Of a stretch of DNA of 64,000 nucleotides, positions 53,495-62,975 are shown one piece after another. The position numbers and the translations under genes were made by a program. Position 1 is the first letter of the stretch; each line of letters begins with the position of its first letter. Source of the DNA: Acinetobacter wuhouensis (lineage in GTDB: Bacteria > Pseudomonadota > Gammaproteobacteria > Pseudomonadales > Moraxellaceae); NCBI RefSeq assembly GCF_001696605.3, contig NZ_CP031716.1, positions 1,364,001-1,428,000 of the forward strand, read 5' to 3'. The notes under the pieces were generated by a model, which worked only from the letters and a program-made list of their open reading frames with translations, was not told where the DNA came from and searched no databases.

Positions 53495-54955
53495 CTATGA
53501 TTTCAATGCGTTTACTTTGGCAAAATTTAGCAAATCCTGTTGTGATTGAATCAATAAACGGTTCTTCTCAGCAGCAATCCAACCCAGTGCAAACCAAACT
53601 TTAGTATCTGTTTTTACTAATTTTTTTAGTATTTCTTCCGCAACAATCAAGTCATTGTATAGCCCTAAACTTTCTTGTGCAGGTTTGATCGCTTTAATAT
53701 ATTGCTTCACATCCTTTTCATCACATAAAGAAGTTATAAATTCAATACTATAACGCAAGCGTTTTAAATTTTTACGGGTTTTATGCCGTGCTTCGATATC
53801 GAGTTCTAAGTAGTTTTCAGCATCCGCTTGAATTTTTTGATGTAATTTATTGATCTTTTTCAAAGCTGCTTTATGTATAGATGCATCGCTATTTTCAGTC
53901 GTATCTTGATAAATAAACTGAATCAAAGACAATATAAGATAGTTAAAGTTAGAGGCGCGAAAGAGTTGGGTGAGGCTTTGACGATCAGGCGCTTCAGATT
54001 CAGCAAGTTTAAATTTAGGTGCATCCACCGCTTCAAGTTGCGGAAGTAACTCTTCACGAATTACGTCAAGATCACGTGTCGTACCGAGTTGTCGAAATAG
54101 TTCCGCCAATTGAGTTTGCCATGTTGGATCAATACGAAGTGACCAACTTGAAAATGTTTTTAAAGCGCTACGTAGGCGACGAATCGCAACACGCGCTTGA
54201 TGTACATGCTTGGAATTGAAATGACCCGAAGCGATAGCGCTACTGTTTGGCAATAAGTGCTGCAAACAATGATTAAAAATTTTCTGTAAAGCCTTTTCTT
54301 GATTGTCCTTTGCACTAAGAAAAAGCGGTGTTTGAAATTGCACAGGATTTTCTTGAATATCTTGTGCTAGGAGAGTACCTCTTTGCGCTTTAGTCCGAGT
54401 ATCTAACCACAGCCCATAGCGTTTAATACGCGGTAAAATAAAGGAAATTAGATCTTGCACCGTCCCTTGTTTAAGCTCAAATTCTAATTCATTAATATCG
54501 AGTATATTTTGATGTGCAATAATTTTTCCAAAGTCATAACTGACTTCAATGTTACTATTTTGAAAATTAAATAAGGTGAATTTACGTTCAATTTTTGTTT
54601 GGAATTGAATAGCTAAAGGGTGATCAGTTTGTGTGAAAATAGATTTTACATATTTAGGAATATGCTTAGATTTTAAATAGTTGTCGAGTTGTAATGCTGT
54701 TTCATTCTTCCCTAAACTTTCTTCAAATTCTACACGTTTCAAGTGTTGTTCTGTTGGAAGTTTCAGTGTTTGAAACCATTGCTCATTTTCAAGCCGTTGC
54801 CGAAGTGAAATGGAATGTGCTGATAAATCAAATTGTGCTGTATCATAATACTTTGCGTTTAAGGCTTTCACCATGCAACTTTTTCGTTGAAAGGCTTTAA
54901 GCAAAGCGTCTTTTTTATCTTCAGAAACCTGAAATTTTAACTCCATTTCGAACAT
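53495..54955 (-). CDS. CYTH-CHAD triphosphatase (intact copy)
   Basis: A 486-residue protein with an N-terminal CYTH tunnel fold and a C-terminal CHAD domain, like E. coli YgiF. The ExExK signature is at residues 3-7 (EMELK), and Lys/Arg/Glu strand residues follow (VEFEESL, IERKFTLF, VSYDFGKI). The CHAD domain from about residue 240 begins with HVHQARVAIRRLRSALK, the polyphosphate-binding His/Arg helix, and its second copy is HKTRKNLKRLRYSIEF. All basic residues are kept. Known activity is inorganic triphosphatase with polyphosphate binding. It is followed on the same strand by a related gene upstream of it (55132-56592). Confidence 0.92.
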   Translation of the reverse strand: MFEMELKFQVSEDKKDALLKAFQRKSCMVKALNAKYYDTAQFDLSAHSISLRQRLENEQWFQTLKLPTEQHLKRVEFEESLGKNETALQLDNYLKSKHIPKYVKSIFTQTDHPLAIQFQTKIERKFTLFNFQNSNIEVSYDFGKIIAHQNILDINELEFELKQGTVQDLISFILPRIKRYGLWLDTRTKAQRGTLLAQDIQENPVQFQTPLFLSAKDNQEKALQKIFNHCLQHLLPNSSAIASGHFNSKHVHQARVAIRRLRSALKTFSSWSLRIDPTWQTQLAELFRQLGTTRDLDVIREELLPQLEAVDAPKFKLAESEAPDRQSLTQLFRASNFNYLILSLIQFIYQDTTENSDASIHKAALKKINKLHQKIQADAENYLELDIEARHKTRKNLKRLRYSIEFITSLCDEKDVKQYIKAIKPAQESLGLYNDLIVAEEILKKLVKTDTKVWFALGWIAAEKNRLLIQSQQDLLNFAKVNALKS

Positions 54956-55092
54956 GGCTTGAAATCCATTTATGTATTCTTTTAATGAGTTTAATCTTAA
55001 AATTTAGATTTATTGCATTTTTTTATGAATGATTACAATTCAGCCGTGAAAGCGACATTGAACTTAGCATAAAGGATACAAAGTATTGTAAA

Positions 55093-55119
55093 GGAATGAT
55101 TTAATGTTTAAATCATTCC
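55093..55119 (-). terminator. Stem-loop between the two CYTH-CHAD genes
   Basis: GGAATGATTT and AAATCATTCC form a 10-bp stem with a 7-nt loop just after the stop of the upstream gene. Only CCUUUAC follows on the minus strand, so it is a weak terminator at best. Confidence 0.5.
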
Positions 55120-55131
55120 TATCGTTAATAC

Positions 55132-56592
55132 CTATTTTAAGAATTTACGACTCACAAGAAATTGTTCTGTCGCTTCAAGAAGTTTCTCTGCATAGACTTC
55201 TTGTTTCGCTGTCAGCCAACCCAGTGCAAACCAGTCACTGGCTTCCAAATCCGTTTGTTGTAAATACGAAGCAGAAGAGGCAAGCACTTGATATTGTTCA
55301 CAAGCTTGTTGAGCATCATTCAGAGATTTGCCATATTTTTGCAAATTTTTTACATCATAAATATTGGTCAAAATCGGAAAACTAAATTTTAATTCATTTA
55401 AATGTTGTGCCAAGGCTTCAAGGCTTTCTAGATCAGAAAGATCGGCATCATTTAAACTTTCTTGAAGCTGTTTATATTGATTTTGCAGGGTATTTTGCGC
55501 ATACCATTTTAAATCATGTAATGGTGCTTTTTCAGATTGTCCCAAGCTAAAGATTAATAATTCCAAATAGTGTTGCACATTTTGTGTTGATTTAACTAAA
55601 TTATTCAGTTTTTCATTGGCATATAAAATATCTTTATCCAAACTTCCTGCAGTTTTTGGATTTTGCAATAAAGCCCCTAAAGTGCGTTGCATATGCTCAA
55701 AATGTTGTAGGTTTTTAAAATGACTTTCAAAGGCAGACAATTGATGTGACCATTTTTCAGTCTTGCTGTCTGTCCAATCTTTAAAGAGTGACAGGCTGAG
55801 ATGTAAGTGATGTAAGGCAACCTGAGCTTGCTGAATATGTTCAGACTCAGCCACTTGAGCTGAAATGGCTGCAATATTGGGTAATAAATGTTGCAATTGG
55901 CTGGCAACCAATAGTCGTAAGTTTTTATCAGCACTGTCTTTTTTATTGAAAATAATCTCTTTGGCTTGTTTTGCAGGGCTGACTTTTTTCTCTTGTACCA
56001 ATAAATTGCCAAACTCAGCTTTACTACGAACATCGAGCCACAATTGATATTTCTTCACCCATTCAAAGCTGAAAGTCAGTAGTGATTGAATCGAACCACT
56101 TTTTAACTCGAATTCAACTTCATGAATTTGTTGCGTTGCGGTTTCAGTACGTACTTCACCTATATCTAAGCTAATTTCAATTTCTGCATCTTCAAAGGTG
56201 ATGACGCGCATAGTTCGTTGAATATCGGTTTCAAACTGAAGTTGCAAGTGATTAAATTGATCACCCAATGCATTTTTTAAAATTGCCAATGCTTCGGGTT
56301 TATCTTGATAAATATCAAGATTTAAATCAGGTGCTTCTGCAAGTTCGCCTAGATTAGTATTGTCTTCAAAGCGTTGTAAATGGCTTTTGGTCGCTGCTTT
56401 TAAGGTCTGTACCCAATGCGTTCCCTCTAAGCGTTGACGCAGGGCAGCCCCTTGTTGTGAGAGCAGACGATCAGGTGTGTCATAGTATTTCGCTTGTAGT
56501 TGAATAATTTCAGATTTTTTAGGGTCTAATGCTTTGAGTAACGCACTGCGACGGGCTTCTGGAATCTGAAATTTCAATTCAACTTCGAGCAT
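55132..56592 (-). CDS. CYTH-CHAD paralogue with degenerate CHAD domain
   Basis: A 486-residue paralogue of the next downstream gene, exactly the same length. The CYTH half keeps ExExK (EVELK at 3-7), RQRLEGTHWVQTLKAA and EIEISLDIGEVR, so the tunnel may still work. The CHAD half has lost its basic face: the first repeat reads HIQQAQVALHHLHLSLSLF, where the other copy has HQARVAIRRLRSALK, and the second is HLNELKFSFPILT. Polyphosphate binding through these helices is therefore unlikely. The pair points to duplication and divergence. It is the first gene of the two on the minus strand, with a weak stem-loop in between. Confidence 0.9.
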   Translation of the reverse strand: MLEVELKFQIPEARRSALLKALDPKKSEIIQLQAKYYDTPDRLLSQQGAALRQRLEGTHWVQTLKAATKSHLQRFEDNTNLGELAEAPDLNLDIYQDKPEALAILKNALGDQFNHLQLQFETDIQRTMRVITFEDAEIEISLDIGEVRTETATQQIHEVEFELKSGSIQSLLTFSFEWVKKYQLWLDVRSKAEFGNLLVQEKKVSPAKQAKEIIFNKKDSADKNLRLLVASQLQHLLPNIAAISAQVAESEHIQQAQVALHHLHLSLSLFKDWTDSKTEKWSHQLSAFESHFKNLQHFEHMQRTLGALLQNPKTAGSLDKDILYANEKLNNLVKSTQNVQHYLELLIFSLGQSEKAPLHDLKWYAQNTLQNQYKQLQESLNDADLSDLESLEALAQHLNELKFSFPILTNIYDVKNLQKYGKSLNDAQQACEQYQVLASSASYLQQTDLEASDWFALGWLTAKQEVYAEKLLEATEQFLVSRKFLK

Positions 56593-56842
56593 GTGAAAAT
56601 CCTATTTTTCTTGCTGATTCAACGATTAAACAGCATGTTGATATATAAGTATGCATTGTAGCGCAAAAAGGGAGGTAAATAGCTGTGATATTGTTTGTTT
56701 AGAGTCGTTTGTTTAAAATCATTTCTTTAAAATTGTTCGTCTATCTAAAAGCAATGCAAATTACAGATGGATTATTTCCTTAGGCTTTAAAAGTAGCTTA
56801 AAATAATCTAAGCTGATTAAAAATAAAACAGGAAAAACCCCA

Positions 56843-57226
56843 ATGAATGCGCATGTAGAACCAAAATCGGATTTGGTACAAAGCCCTAAAATTCAAATGC
56901 CAATCAAAAATTATTCTGAATTCTATCGTTTTTATTTAACTGAACATCGCAGCATCATGAGTCGTCGTCTGCATGCAGCAGGAAGTAGTGTTGGAATTTA
57001 CTTTTTTACGAAAGCGATTCGTCAGCGTAAAGCAAAATATTTTGTGTATGGTTTAGTTTCAGGCTATGCATGTGCGTGGGTAGGGCATTTTGTTTTTGAA
57101 AAGAATAAGCCTGCAAGTTTTAAACAACCACTGTATAGCTTTATTTCTGACTGGCGTATGTTGTCTGATATTTTACGTGGTAATTTGAGTTTGAAAGATC
57201 GAAAATTCGATAAAATTGACAGTTAA
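56843..57226 (+). CDS. DUF962/Mpo1-like membrane protein
   Basis: A 127-residue protein of the DUF962 family, which includes yeast Mpo1, a dioxygenase of phytosphingosine-derived fatty acids. The signature EHRSIMSRRLHAAGSSVG and WVGHFVFEKNKPASFKQPLYSFISDWRM keeps the His residues that would bind iron, and two short hydrophobic helices lie in between. The bacterial substrate is not known. Ribosome binding site AGGAA is present. A strong terminator follows. Confidence 0.88.
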   Translation: MNAHVEPKSDLVQSPKIQMPIKNYSEFYRFYLTEHRSIMSRRLHAAGSSVGIYFFTKAIRQRKAKYFVYGLVSGYACAWVGHFVFEKNKPASFKQPLYSFISDWRMLSDILRGNLSLKDRKFDKIDS

Positions 57227-57251
57227 TTTTTACGATTTTGAAATGTTTTTG

Positions 57252-57285
57252 AAAAGCTGAAATGATCATTTCAGCTTTTTTTTAC
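57252..57285 (+). terminator. Intrinsic terminator after the DUF962 gene
   Basis: AAAAGCTGAAATGA and TCATTTCAGCTTTT form an uninterrupted 14-nt palindrome ending in a T run. Confidence 0.92.
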
Positions 57286-57521
57286 GCGTAATATCTTGTC
57301 GATGCTTTAGGTTATGAATTTTGTGATTTAAGTTGGATGAGTATTATAAATTATAGGAATTTATAGAATTAATGGTAAAAATTAGCAGTTAACAATTAAA
57401 ATCTCATTCACGATTCTTCATTGGTGAATAAGTCGAAAAATAATTGATAGTTCAAGTTAATTCGAACAGAAGACGTTTATAATGCTTGAGTCTATTTTGT
57501 AAAACCACCGTGAGGCGACTG

Positions 57522-58454
57522 ATGTTTAAAGGCGTAGCATTGTCTATATTGGCATCGGTCACTTTTGGGATTTTGTATTTTTATTCCAAACTACTTGGGG
57601 ATTTTGACAGTCAGCAAACGTTTGGTTGGCGAATTATTGCCACATTGCCTTTTTTAACGGCATTTATGTTGTGGAGTGGTGACTTTGCACATGTTAAAAC
57701 TATTTTTCAACGCTTAGTCAAACAACCTTTATTAATTCTACTTTTAATGATTACCTCTGCATTAACATGCTTCCAGTTATGGTTATTCCTTTGGGGACCG
57801 ATGAATGGTCGTGGTTTGCAAGTTTCGTTGGGATATTTTCTTTTGCCGTTGGTATTGGTGCTCGCTGGAAGTCTAATTTATAAAGAAAAATTATCTAAAT
57901 TCCAGATGCTTGCGGTAGCTTTTGCGATTCTAGGTGTTGGACATGAGTTGTGGCGTCTAGGCAGTATAGCGTGGGAAACGGTATCTGTTGCAGTAGGTTA
58001 TGCGTTGTATTTTCTCATTCGCAAGCAAATCAAAACAGATAATTTAGGTGGTTTTTGGTGGGATATTCTGATTTGCATCCCTGTTGCAATTTATTTCGCA
58101 CATTCGGGCTTAAATGCTTATGGTAAATTCGTTGATTCACCGACTTTAATTATTGTCGTGCTAGGGCTAGGGTTACTGAGTGCAATTGGTTTAGGGAGTT
58201 ATATTCTCGCCAGTCGTTTTTTACCGATGGTTTTATTTGGTTTGCTGAGTTATTTAGAACCTGTGTTATTGGCTTTGGTTTCACTGGCACTGGGTGAAGT
58301 GATTCAGGCAGATGAATGGCTGACGTATATTCCGATTTGGTGCGCAGTTGCGATATTGGCTTTAGAAGGTGCTTTGCATATTTATAAGCAACGAAAAAAT
58401 ACTGAGCATTTGAAATACAATGTTGAAAAGCTTCCAGAGCGTTTGAATGATTAG
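57522..58454 (+). CDS. rarD: EamA/RarD-type permease
   Basis: An inner-membrane protein of 310 residues with ten helices, from the RarD branch of the EamA (drug/metabolite transporter) superfamily. The N-terminal KGVALSILASVTFGILYFYSKLL is typical, NGRGLQVSLGYFLLPLVLVLAG and LLSYLEPVLLALVSLALGE are family blocks. The ATG at 57522 has GAGG 6 nt before; the TTG at 57486 would only add residues. The transported substrate is unknown. It is a single gene. Confidence 0.85.
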   Translation: MFKGVALSILASVTFGILYFYSKLLGDFDSQQTFGWRIIATLPFLTAFMLWSGDFAHVKTIFQRLVKQPLLILLLMITSALTCFQLWLFLWGPMNGRGLQVSLGYFLLPLVLVLAGSLIYKEKLSKFQMLAVAFAILGVGHELWRLGSIAWETVSVAVGYALYFLIRKQIKTDNLGGFWWDILICIPVAIYFAHSGLNAYGKFVDSPTLIIVVLGLGLLSAIGLGSYILASRFLPMVLFGLLSYLEPVLLALVSLALGEVIQADEWLTYIPIWCAVAILALEGALHIYKQRKNTEHLKYNVEKLPERLND

Positions 58455-58727
58455 AACTTTTAAATTAAATGTTTGATGAATAAAAGATAGGTAATGAGAA
58501 GAATGATAAAACAAGAAAAATAATGAATTGCTTAAGCTATGGTCAAAGAATTGTATAAAAATAGACCATCATTTAAATAATTATTGGTATTTTGTAAAAT
58601 TATAGTGAATATATGCGAATTTTTGCATTGCCATCTCAGCTTTTGATTCAATCTTGCAGAGAATTCCTTTACAATTGTCTGGATTTAAATCCATGTCTAG
58701 ATATATACATAAATAGAGGACGTATCT

Positions 58728-60185
58728 GTGAGCAAAGACACTATCATCGCCCTACATGCAGAGCACCAAGGTCGCTGGAAAAACCGTGAAGAAATCGCGG
58801 AACGTATGATTGCATTAATTGGTCAATTATACCGTGAAAAAAACATTGTGACTTCTGTGTACGGTCGTTCTTTAGTGAACCGTTCAGTTATTCAAATTCT
58901 TAAAGCACACCGTCGTACACGCATGATGGATGTTGAGCTTTCAGTTGTTCATACTTTTCCTATTTTAGAAGCATTAGCAAAATTAGATAATATCGGTTCT
59001 GCTGAAGTTGATTTAGGTAAACTTGCTGTTGAATATAAAGAAAAAGGCGGCGACGTTGATGCATTTGTTGCTCAAGCAGTAGCTTCTTTAAATGGTCGTC
59101 CAGCATTGGTTGAGCCGAAAGATGTTGTACTTTACGGTTTTGGTCGTATTGGTCGTATCTTAGCGCGTTTAATCATCAGCCAATCAGGTCTTGGTCGTGG
59201 TTTAAGCCTTAAAGCAATTGTTGTTCGTAAATCATCTGATGGTGACTTAGCGAAACGTGCTTCATTGTTACGTCGTGACTCAATCCACGGTTCTTTCGAG
59301 GGTACAATCTCTGTTGATGAAGAAAACGAAGCAATCATTGCAAATGGTAACTTCATCAAAGTGATTTATGCGTCTAGCCCTGCTGAAGTAGATTACACAG
59401 CTTATGGTATCAACAACGCACTTGTGATTGATAACACAGGTAAATGGCGTGATATCGACGGTCTTTCTCAGCACTTAAACTGTGCTGGCGTAGGTCGTGT
59501 TGTACTGACTGCTCCTGGTAAAGGTGATATGAAGAACGTGGTGTTTGGTGTAAACCAAGCTGACATCATTGATTCAGACAAAATCATTTCTGCTGCAAGC
59601 TGTACAACTAACGCGATCACTCCTGTATTGAAAGTGTTAGAAGATAAATACAAAGTAATCAATGGTCACGTTGAAACCGTTCATTCATTTACAAATGACC
59701 AGAACTTAATCGATAACTACCACAAAGCGGATCGCCGTGGTCGTGCTGCAACGTTGAACATGGTAATTACTGAAACTGGTGCTGCAAAAGCAGTTGCAAA
59801 AGCTTTACCTCAATTACAAGGTAAATTAACTGGTAACTCAGTACGTGTTCCTACACCAAACGTATCGCTTGCAATTCTTAACTTAACACTTGAGAAAGAA
59901 GTTGATCGTGAAGAAGTGAACGAATACATTCGTCAAATCTCAATCAACTCAAGCCTTCAAGGTCAAATTGGTTATACAAACTCAACTGAAGTTGTATCAT
60001 CTGACTTTATCGGTTCGCGTACAGCGGGTGTATTTGATGCGCAAGCAACAATCACTTCTGGTAACCGTTTGACAGCGTATGTTTGGTACGATAACGAAGT
60101 GGGTTATAGCTGCCAAGTATTACGTATCGCAGAACAAATGTGTGGCGTAAGCTATCCGAAAGCACCTGCTGAGACAAATGCATAA
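58728..60185 (+). CDS. gap: Glyceraldehyde-3-phosphate dehydrogenase (long form)
   Basis: A 485-residue enzyme that interconverts G3P and 1,3-bisphosphoglycerate with NAD(P). An N-terminal extension of about 125 residues precedes the Rossmann start VVLYGFGRIGRILARLI. Catalytic Cys292 sits in SAASCTTNAITP, and the C-terminal part has VWYDNEVGYSCQVLR. Most GAPDHs have about 335 residues; this long form is known from Acinetobacter and relatives, and the role of the extension is not clear. The start is GTG at 58728, with GAGGA seven nt upstream. A strong terminator follows. Confidence 0.93.
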   Translation: MSKDTIIALHAEHQGRWKNREEIAERMIALIGQLYREKNIVTSVYGRSLVNRSVIQILKAHRRTRMMDVELSVVHTFPILEALAKLDNIGSAEVDLGKLAVEYKEKGGDVDAFVAQAVASLNGRPALVEPKDVVLYGFGRIGRILARLIISQSGLGRGLSLKAIVVRKSSDGDLAKRASLLRRDSIHGSFEGTISVDEENEAIIANGNFIKVIYASSPAEVDYTAYGINNALVIDNTGKWRDIDGLSQHLNCAGVGRVVLTAPGKGDMKNVVFGVNQADIIDSDKIISAASCTTNAITPVLKVLEDKYKVINGHVETVHSFTNDQNLIDNYHKADRRGRAATLNMVITETGAAKAVAKALPQLQGKLTGNSVRVPTPNVSLAILNLTLEKEVDREEVNEYIRQISINSSLQGQIGYTNSTEVVSSDFIGSRTAGVFDAQATITSGNRLTAYVWYDNEVGYSCQVLRIAEQMCGVSYPKAPAETNA

Positions 60186-60221
60186 TTTTAAACGTATTGT
60201 TTAAATTGTATTTGTAAGTAT

Positions 60222-60250
60222 AAAAAACCCAACTTAATGTTGGGTTTTTT
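60222..60250 (+). terminator. Intrinsic terminator after gap
   Basis: AAAAAACCCAAC and GTTGGGTTTTTT form a 12-bp stem with a 5-nt loop. Confidence 0.92.
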
Positions 60251-60426
60251 ATCGCCTATATAAAGATAATAAAATTTTAATTCGGATGTTTGCTCTTAAA
60301 TTCTTCAAAAAGAAAAGAATAATCGCAGAAATAAAACAATATTAATCGACTTTAATACATAAAAGTGTAAATTAAATCACAAAACAAATTAAAATAAATC
60401 ATGGTCAAAAACTCAAGGAATGAATT

Positions 60427-61197
60427 TTGCAGCTCAAGCATGGTATTTCAATAATTGCTTTTATACTTATTGCTACAGTTTGTGGTGTATTGATCGCTAT
60501 TTGGGTTTTTAAGCATTTTAGTATCTATATTCCTTTAGAGAATCAGGCGGTTAGTATTGACCTGAAAGCCCCGTTACAAGCAAAAGTACAAATACATGAT
60601 GCTTTGGATGTCGATGTCACAGGTAAAGTAAACGCGGAAATTCCAATCAATGAAAAACTGAATGTGCCGATTACACAGACTTTAACACCACGAGTTTATT
60701 TTGATAACCAAGTTCCAATTGAAACGACGATCCCTGTAAAAGAAATACTTAAAATTAATCAAAACATGCCAATCGATACTAAAGTTAAAGTTCAAGTGCT
60801 AGGTAAGGATATTACTTTACCACTTAAGGGTACGATTCCGATTCAAATGGATGTACCCATTGACTTACAAGTTCCATTAAAACAGCAGGTTCATTTAAAG
60901 TTTGATGCGCCAGTTAAAACTGTGCTTAAGGAAAGTTTACATGTGCCATTGGTTACAACATTAAAAGCCAATATTCCGATTCAAGGGCATTTAAATGTTC
61001 CAATTAAATCAGCACTTGAAGCAACTGTGGATGTGCAAAATACCTTACCAGTAAAAATAGAAAAAGGGCAACTCACCATCCCACTCAATAGTTTACGTTT
61101 ATCTCGAAGTATAGAAGAACCAAATAATTCTAAAGAGCATGACTTAAAAGAAAACATGACGAAAGCGAATACTTCACAATCCAATGTTGTGAAATAG
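60427..61197 (+). CDS. Membrane-anchored repeat protein of unknown fold (first of pair)
   Basis: I do not recognise this 256-residue protein. One N-terminal helix (GISIIAFILIATVCGVLIAIW) anchors it, and residues of about 35-225 should be periplasmic. They consist of short strands with Pro-hydrophobic starts at a spacing of roughly 8-16 residues (IPINEKLNVPI, QVPIETTIPVKEIL, IPIQMDVPIDLQVPL, HVPLVTTLKANIPI, LNVPIKSALEA). This looks like a regular beta structure. The last 30 residues are charged and disordered. The start is TTG at 60427, with AAGGA seven nt upstream. A related gene starts 10 nt after the stop, so the two work together. Confidence 0.65.
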   Translation: MQLKHGISIIAFILIATVCGVLIAIWVFKHFSIYIPLENQAVSIDLKAPLQAKVQIHDALDVDVTGKVNAEIPINEKLNVPITQTLTPRVYFDNQVPIETTIPVKEILKINQNMPIDTKVKVQVLGKDITLPLKGTIPIQMDVPIDLQVPLKQQVHLKFDAPVKTVLKESLHVPLVTTLKANIPIQGHLNVPIKSALEATVDVQNTLPVKIEKGQLTIPLNSLRLSRSIEEPNNSKEHDLKENMTKANTSQSNVVK

Positions 61198-61207
61198 GAT
61201 ATTTGCG

Positions 61208-61888
61208 ATGTGGATTTTTAATTCTTTTCGAAACTTACTGCTGGCATTTATAAGTGTAGTGCTTTTGATTGCGATTGGTGTTTGGCTATATCTGAATATA
61301 CAAGCGTCAATGTATGTATCTGCACAACACGCTCAAATCAATTTACCAGATTCTTTACCCACTAAAATCCATGTGGGAAATTATTTAGAAACCCAAGCGA
61401 AGGGTGCATTAGACACAGAGCTGAATATTGATCGGCAATTAAACCTACCTTTGCAAGGTAAGTATTTAGCAGGTTTGGCGTTTGAAGTTACGACACCAAT
61501 TCAAGTTGATATTGATTATAGTACGACCATTCAAATTTCAACGGTAATGCCTTTAGAGACCACAACAGATTTGGTTTATCAAAATAAATTACTGCCTAAA
61601 TTTCCTTTAAAATTAGATATTCCTGTCAAACTATCTGTTCCTTTTCAATTGAAACGACGTTACCAAGTTCCAATTCGAATCATGTTTAATGGAAATGTTT
61701 ACTTTGAATTTGATGAAGTGGCGCATTTGTACGTCAAACATCGCTTAAAACCTATTTTGAATATTAATGATCCGATGACAATGAAAAAAATAGCTGTGTT
61801 TAATGCCACGATGTACAACACTCAGCGTCAGTCACTTGCTGATTTAGAAATGAATATTGATTTACCTGTAAAAAATATTCATCCATAA
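61208..61888 (+). CDS. Membrane-anchored repeat protein of unknown fold (second of pair)
   Basis: A 226-residue relative of the preceding protein, also unrecognised. An N-terminal helix (LLLAFISVVLLIAIGVWLYL) is followed by strands with similar texture (INLPDSLPTKIHVGNYL, LNIDRQLNLPLQG, KFPLKLDIPVKLSVPF, RRYQVPIRIMF). The Pro-hydrophobic pattern is less regular than in the first protein. AGGAT precedes the ATG. It probably forms a two-gene unit with the first. A 12-bp inverted repeat follows. Confidence 0.65.
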   Translation: MWIFNSFRNLLLAFISVVLLIAIGVWLYLNIQASMYVSAQHAQINLPDSLPTKIHVGNYLETQAKGALDTELNIDRQLNLPLQGKYLAGLAFEVTTPIQVDIDYSTTIQISTVMPLETTTDLVYQNKLLPKFPLKLDIPVKLSVPFQLKRRYQVPIRIMFNGNVYFEFDEVAHLYVKHRLKPILNINDPMTMKKIAVFNATMYNTQRQSLADLEMNIDLPVKNIHP

Positions 61889-61907
61889 ATATTCAAAATC
61901 TAGCGAC

Positions 61908-61936
61908 TCTCTTATAGAGAATGACTCTATAAGAGA
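61908..61936. terminator. Inverted repeat between the repeat-protein pair and the reductase gene
   Basis: TCTCTTATAGAG and CTCTATAAGAGA form a 12-bp stem with a 5-nt loop. It lacks a long U run and lies between convergent genes. Confidence 0.5.
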
Positions 61937-61992
61937 ATGCAATTAATTGATATACAATGTGATTGCTGAAGAAATCTATTAATTTAATAAAG

Positions 61993-62850
61993 CTACTTAT
62001 TCAATAAAGCTTTCACTTGATCTTGAATACTTGTAGTTTTGCGACCAATCAGATTTTCTAAATCGTTACTGTTGCTAAACATTGCACCTTTTGCTGTTTG
62101 TACATCCGCATCCACAATCACTTCGACCAATCCTACAGGGAGCCCAGCTTCTGTTAATGCTTTGCTATAGTCATTTGCGCTGATGTTTTGATATTGCACG
62201 GATTTACCTGTAGCTAAACCAATAAATTGTGCTAAATCGGTAAGGGTAAAACTGGTTGAACCAGCCAATTCATAGATTTTATTTTCATGACCATTTGACG
62301 CTAAAACTTTGGCAGCAGCTTCTGCATAATCCTGACGTGAAGCTGAACTGATCCGACCATTTTCAGCGCTACCATAAAGCGTTCCAACTTCGGCAGTATG
62401 TTGCACACTTGCAAGGTAATTTTCGCTGTACCAATTATTACGCAAGAAGGTGTAGTGCAAACCGCTTTGTTGGATTAGTGCTTCTGTTTCGCGATGCTCT
62501 TGTGCTAATCCTAATGGGTTTTTATCCGCATTGAGTAAACTGGTATAAGCAATATAAGGCACATTCGAGGCAACTGCTGCTTCAATCACAGCTTTGTGCT
62601 GTGGCGTACGACGACCAATTTCATTGGCTGAGATGAGCAATAATTTATCAATTCCAACGAGAGCAGGTGCGAGCGTTTCAGGTTGATCATAGTCGAATAA
62701 TCGTAACTCAATGCCTTGTTGTTTGAGTGATTCAGCTTTTTTAAGATCTCGTACTAAGGCGATAATATTATTTGCTTCAACTTGTTTAAGTAATTCTTGA
62801 ATAACCAAATGTCCGAGTTGACCTGTAGCACCTGTGATTGCAATTTTCAT
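61993..62850 (-). CDS. QorB-like NmrA/SDR NAD(P)H:quinone oxidoreductase
   Basis: A 285-residue atypical SDR of the NmrA group, similar to E. coli QorB (286). The NADP-binding motif is TGATGQLGHLV, and LLISANEIGRRTPQH and YTSLLNADKNPLGLAQEH are family blocks. There is no YxxxK, as in QorB. The start at 62850 has AAGG seven nt upstream; ATGs at 62853 and 62868 are alternatives. It is divergent from an HxlR gene, the same arrangement as qorB with its regulator in E. coli, which fits induction by quinones or electrophiles. Confidence 0.88.
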   Translation of the reverse strand: MKIAITGATGQLGHLVIQELLKQVEANNIIALVRDLKKAESLKQQGIELRLFDYDQPETLAPALVGIDKLLLISANEIGRRTPQHKAVIEAAVASNVPYIAYTSLLNADKNPLGLAQEHRETEALIQQSGLHYTFLRNNWYSENYLASVQHTAEVGTLYGSAENGRISSASRQDYAEAAAKVLASNGHENKIYELAGSTSFTLTDLAQFIGLATGKSVQYQNISANDYSKALTEAGLPVGLVEVIVDADVQTAKGAMFSNSNDLENLIGRKTTSIQDQVKALLNK

Positions 62851-62917
62851 CATTTCACCTTTATCCATATTAAAATTGGATGTTTTTTAAACTTGATGCT
62901 ATTATCTTAATTATTAA

Positions 62918-62934
62918 ACTTACAAAATGTAAGT
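62918..62934. promoter_or_regulatory. Candidate HxlR operator
   Basis: ACTTAC-AAAAT-GTAAGT, a perfect 6-bp inverted repeat in the divergent promoter region. A further half-site, AAGTAAGC, lies about 10 nt on. Confidence 0.55.
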
Positions 62935-62975
62935 ACATACCTAAAAGTAAGCTTATAACTGAGCGGAGAGAATTG

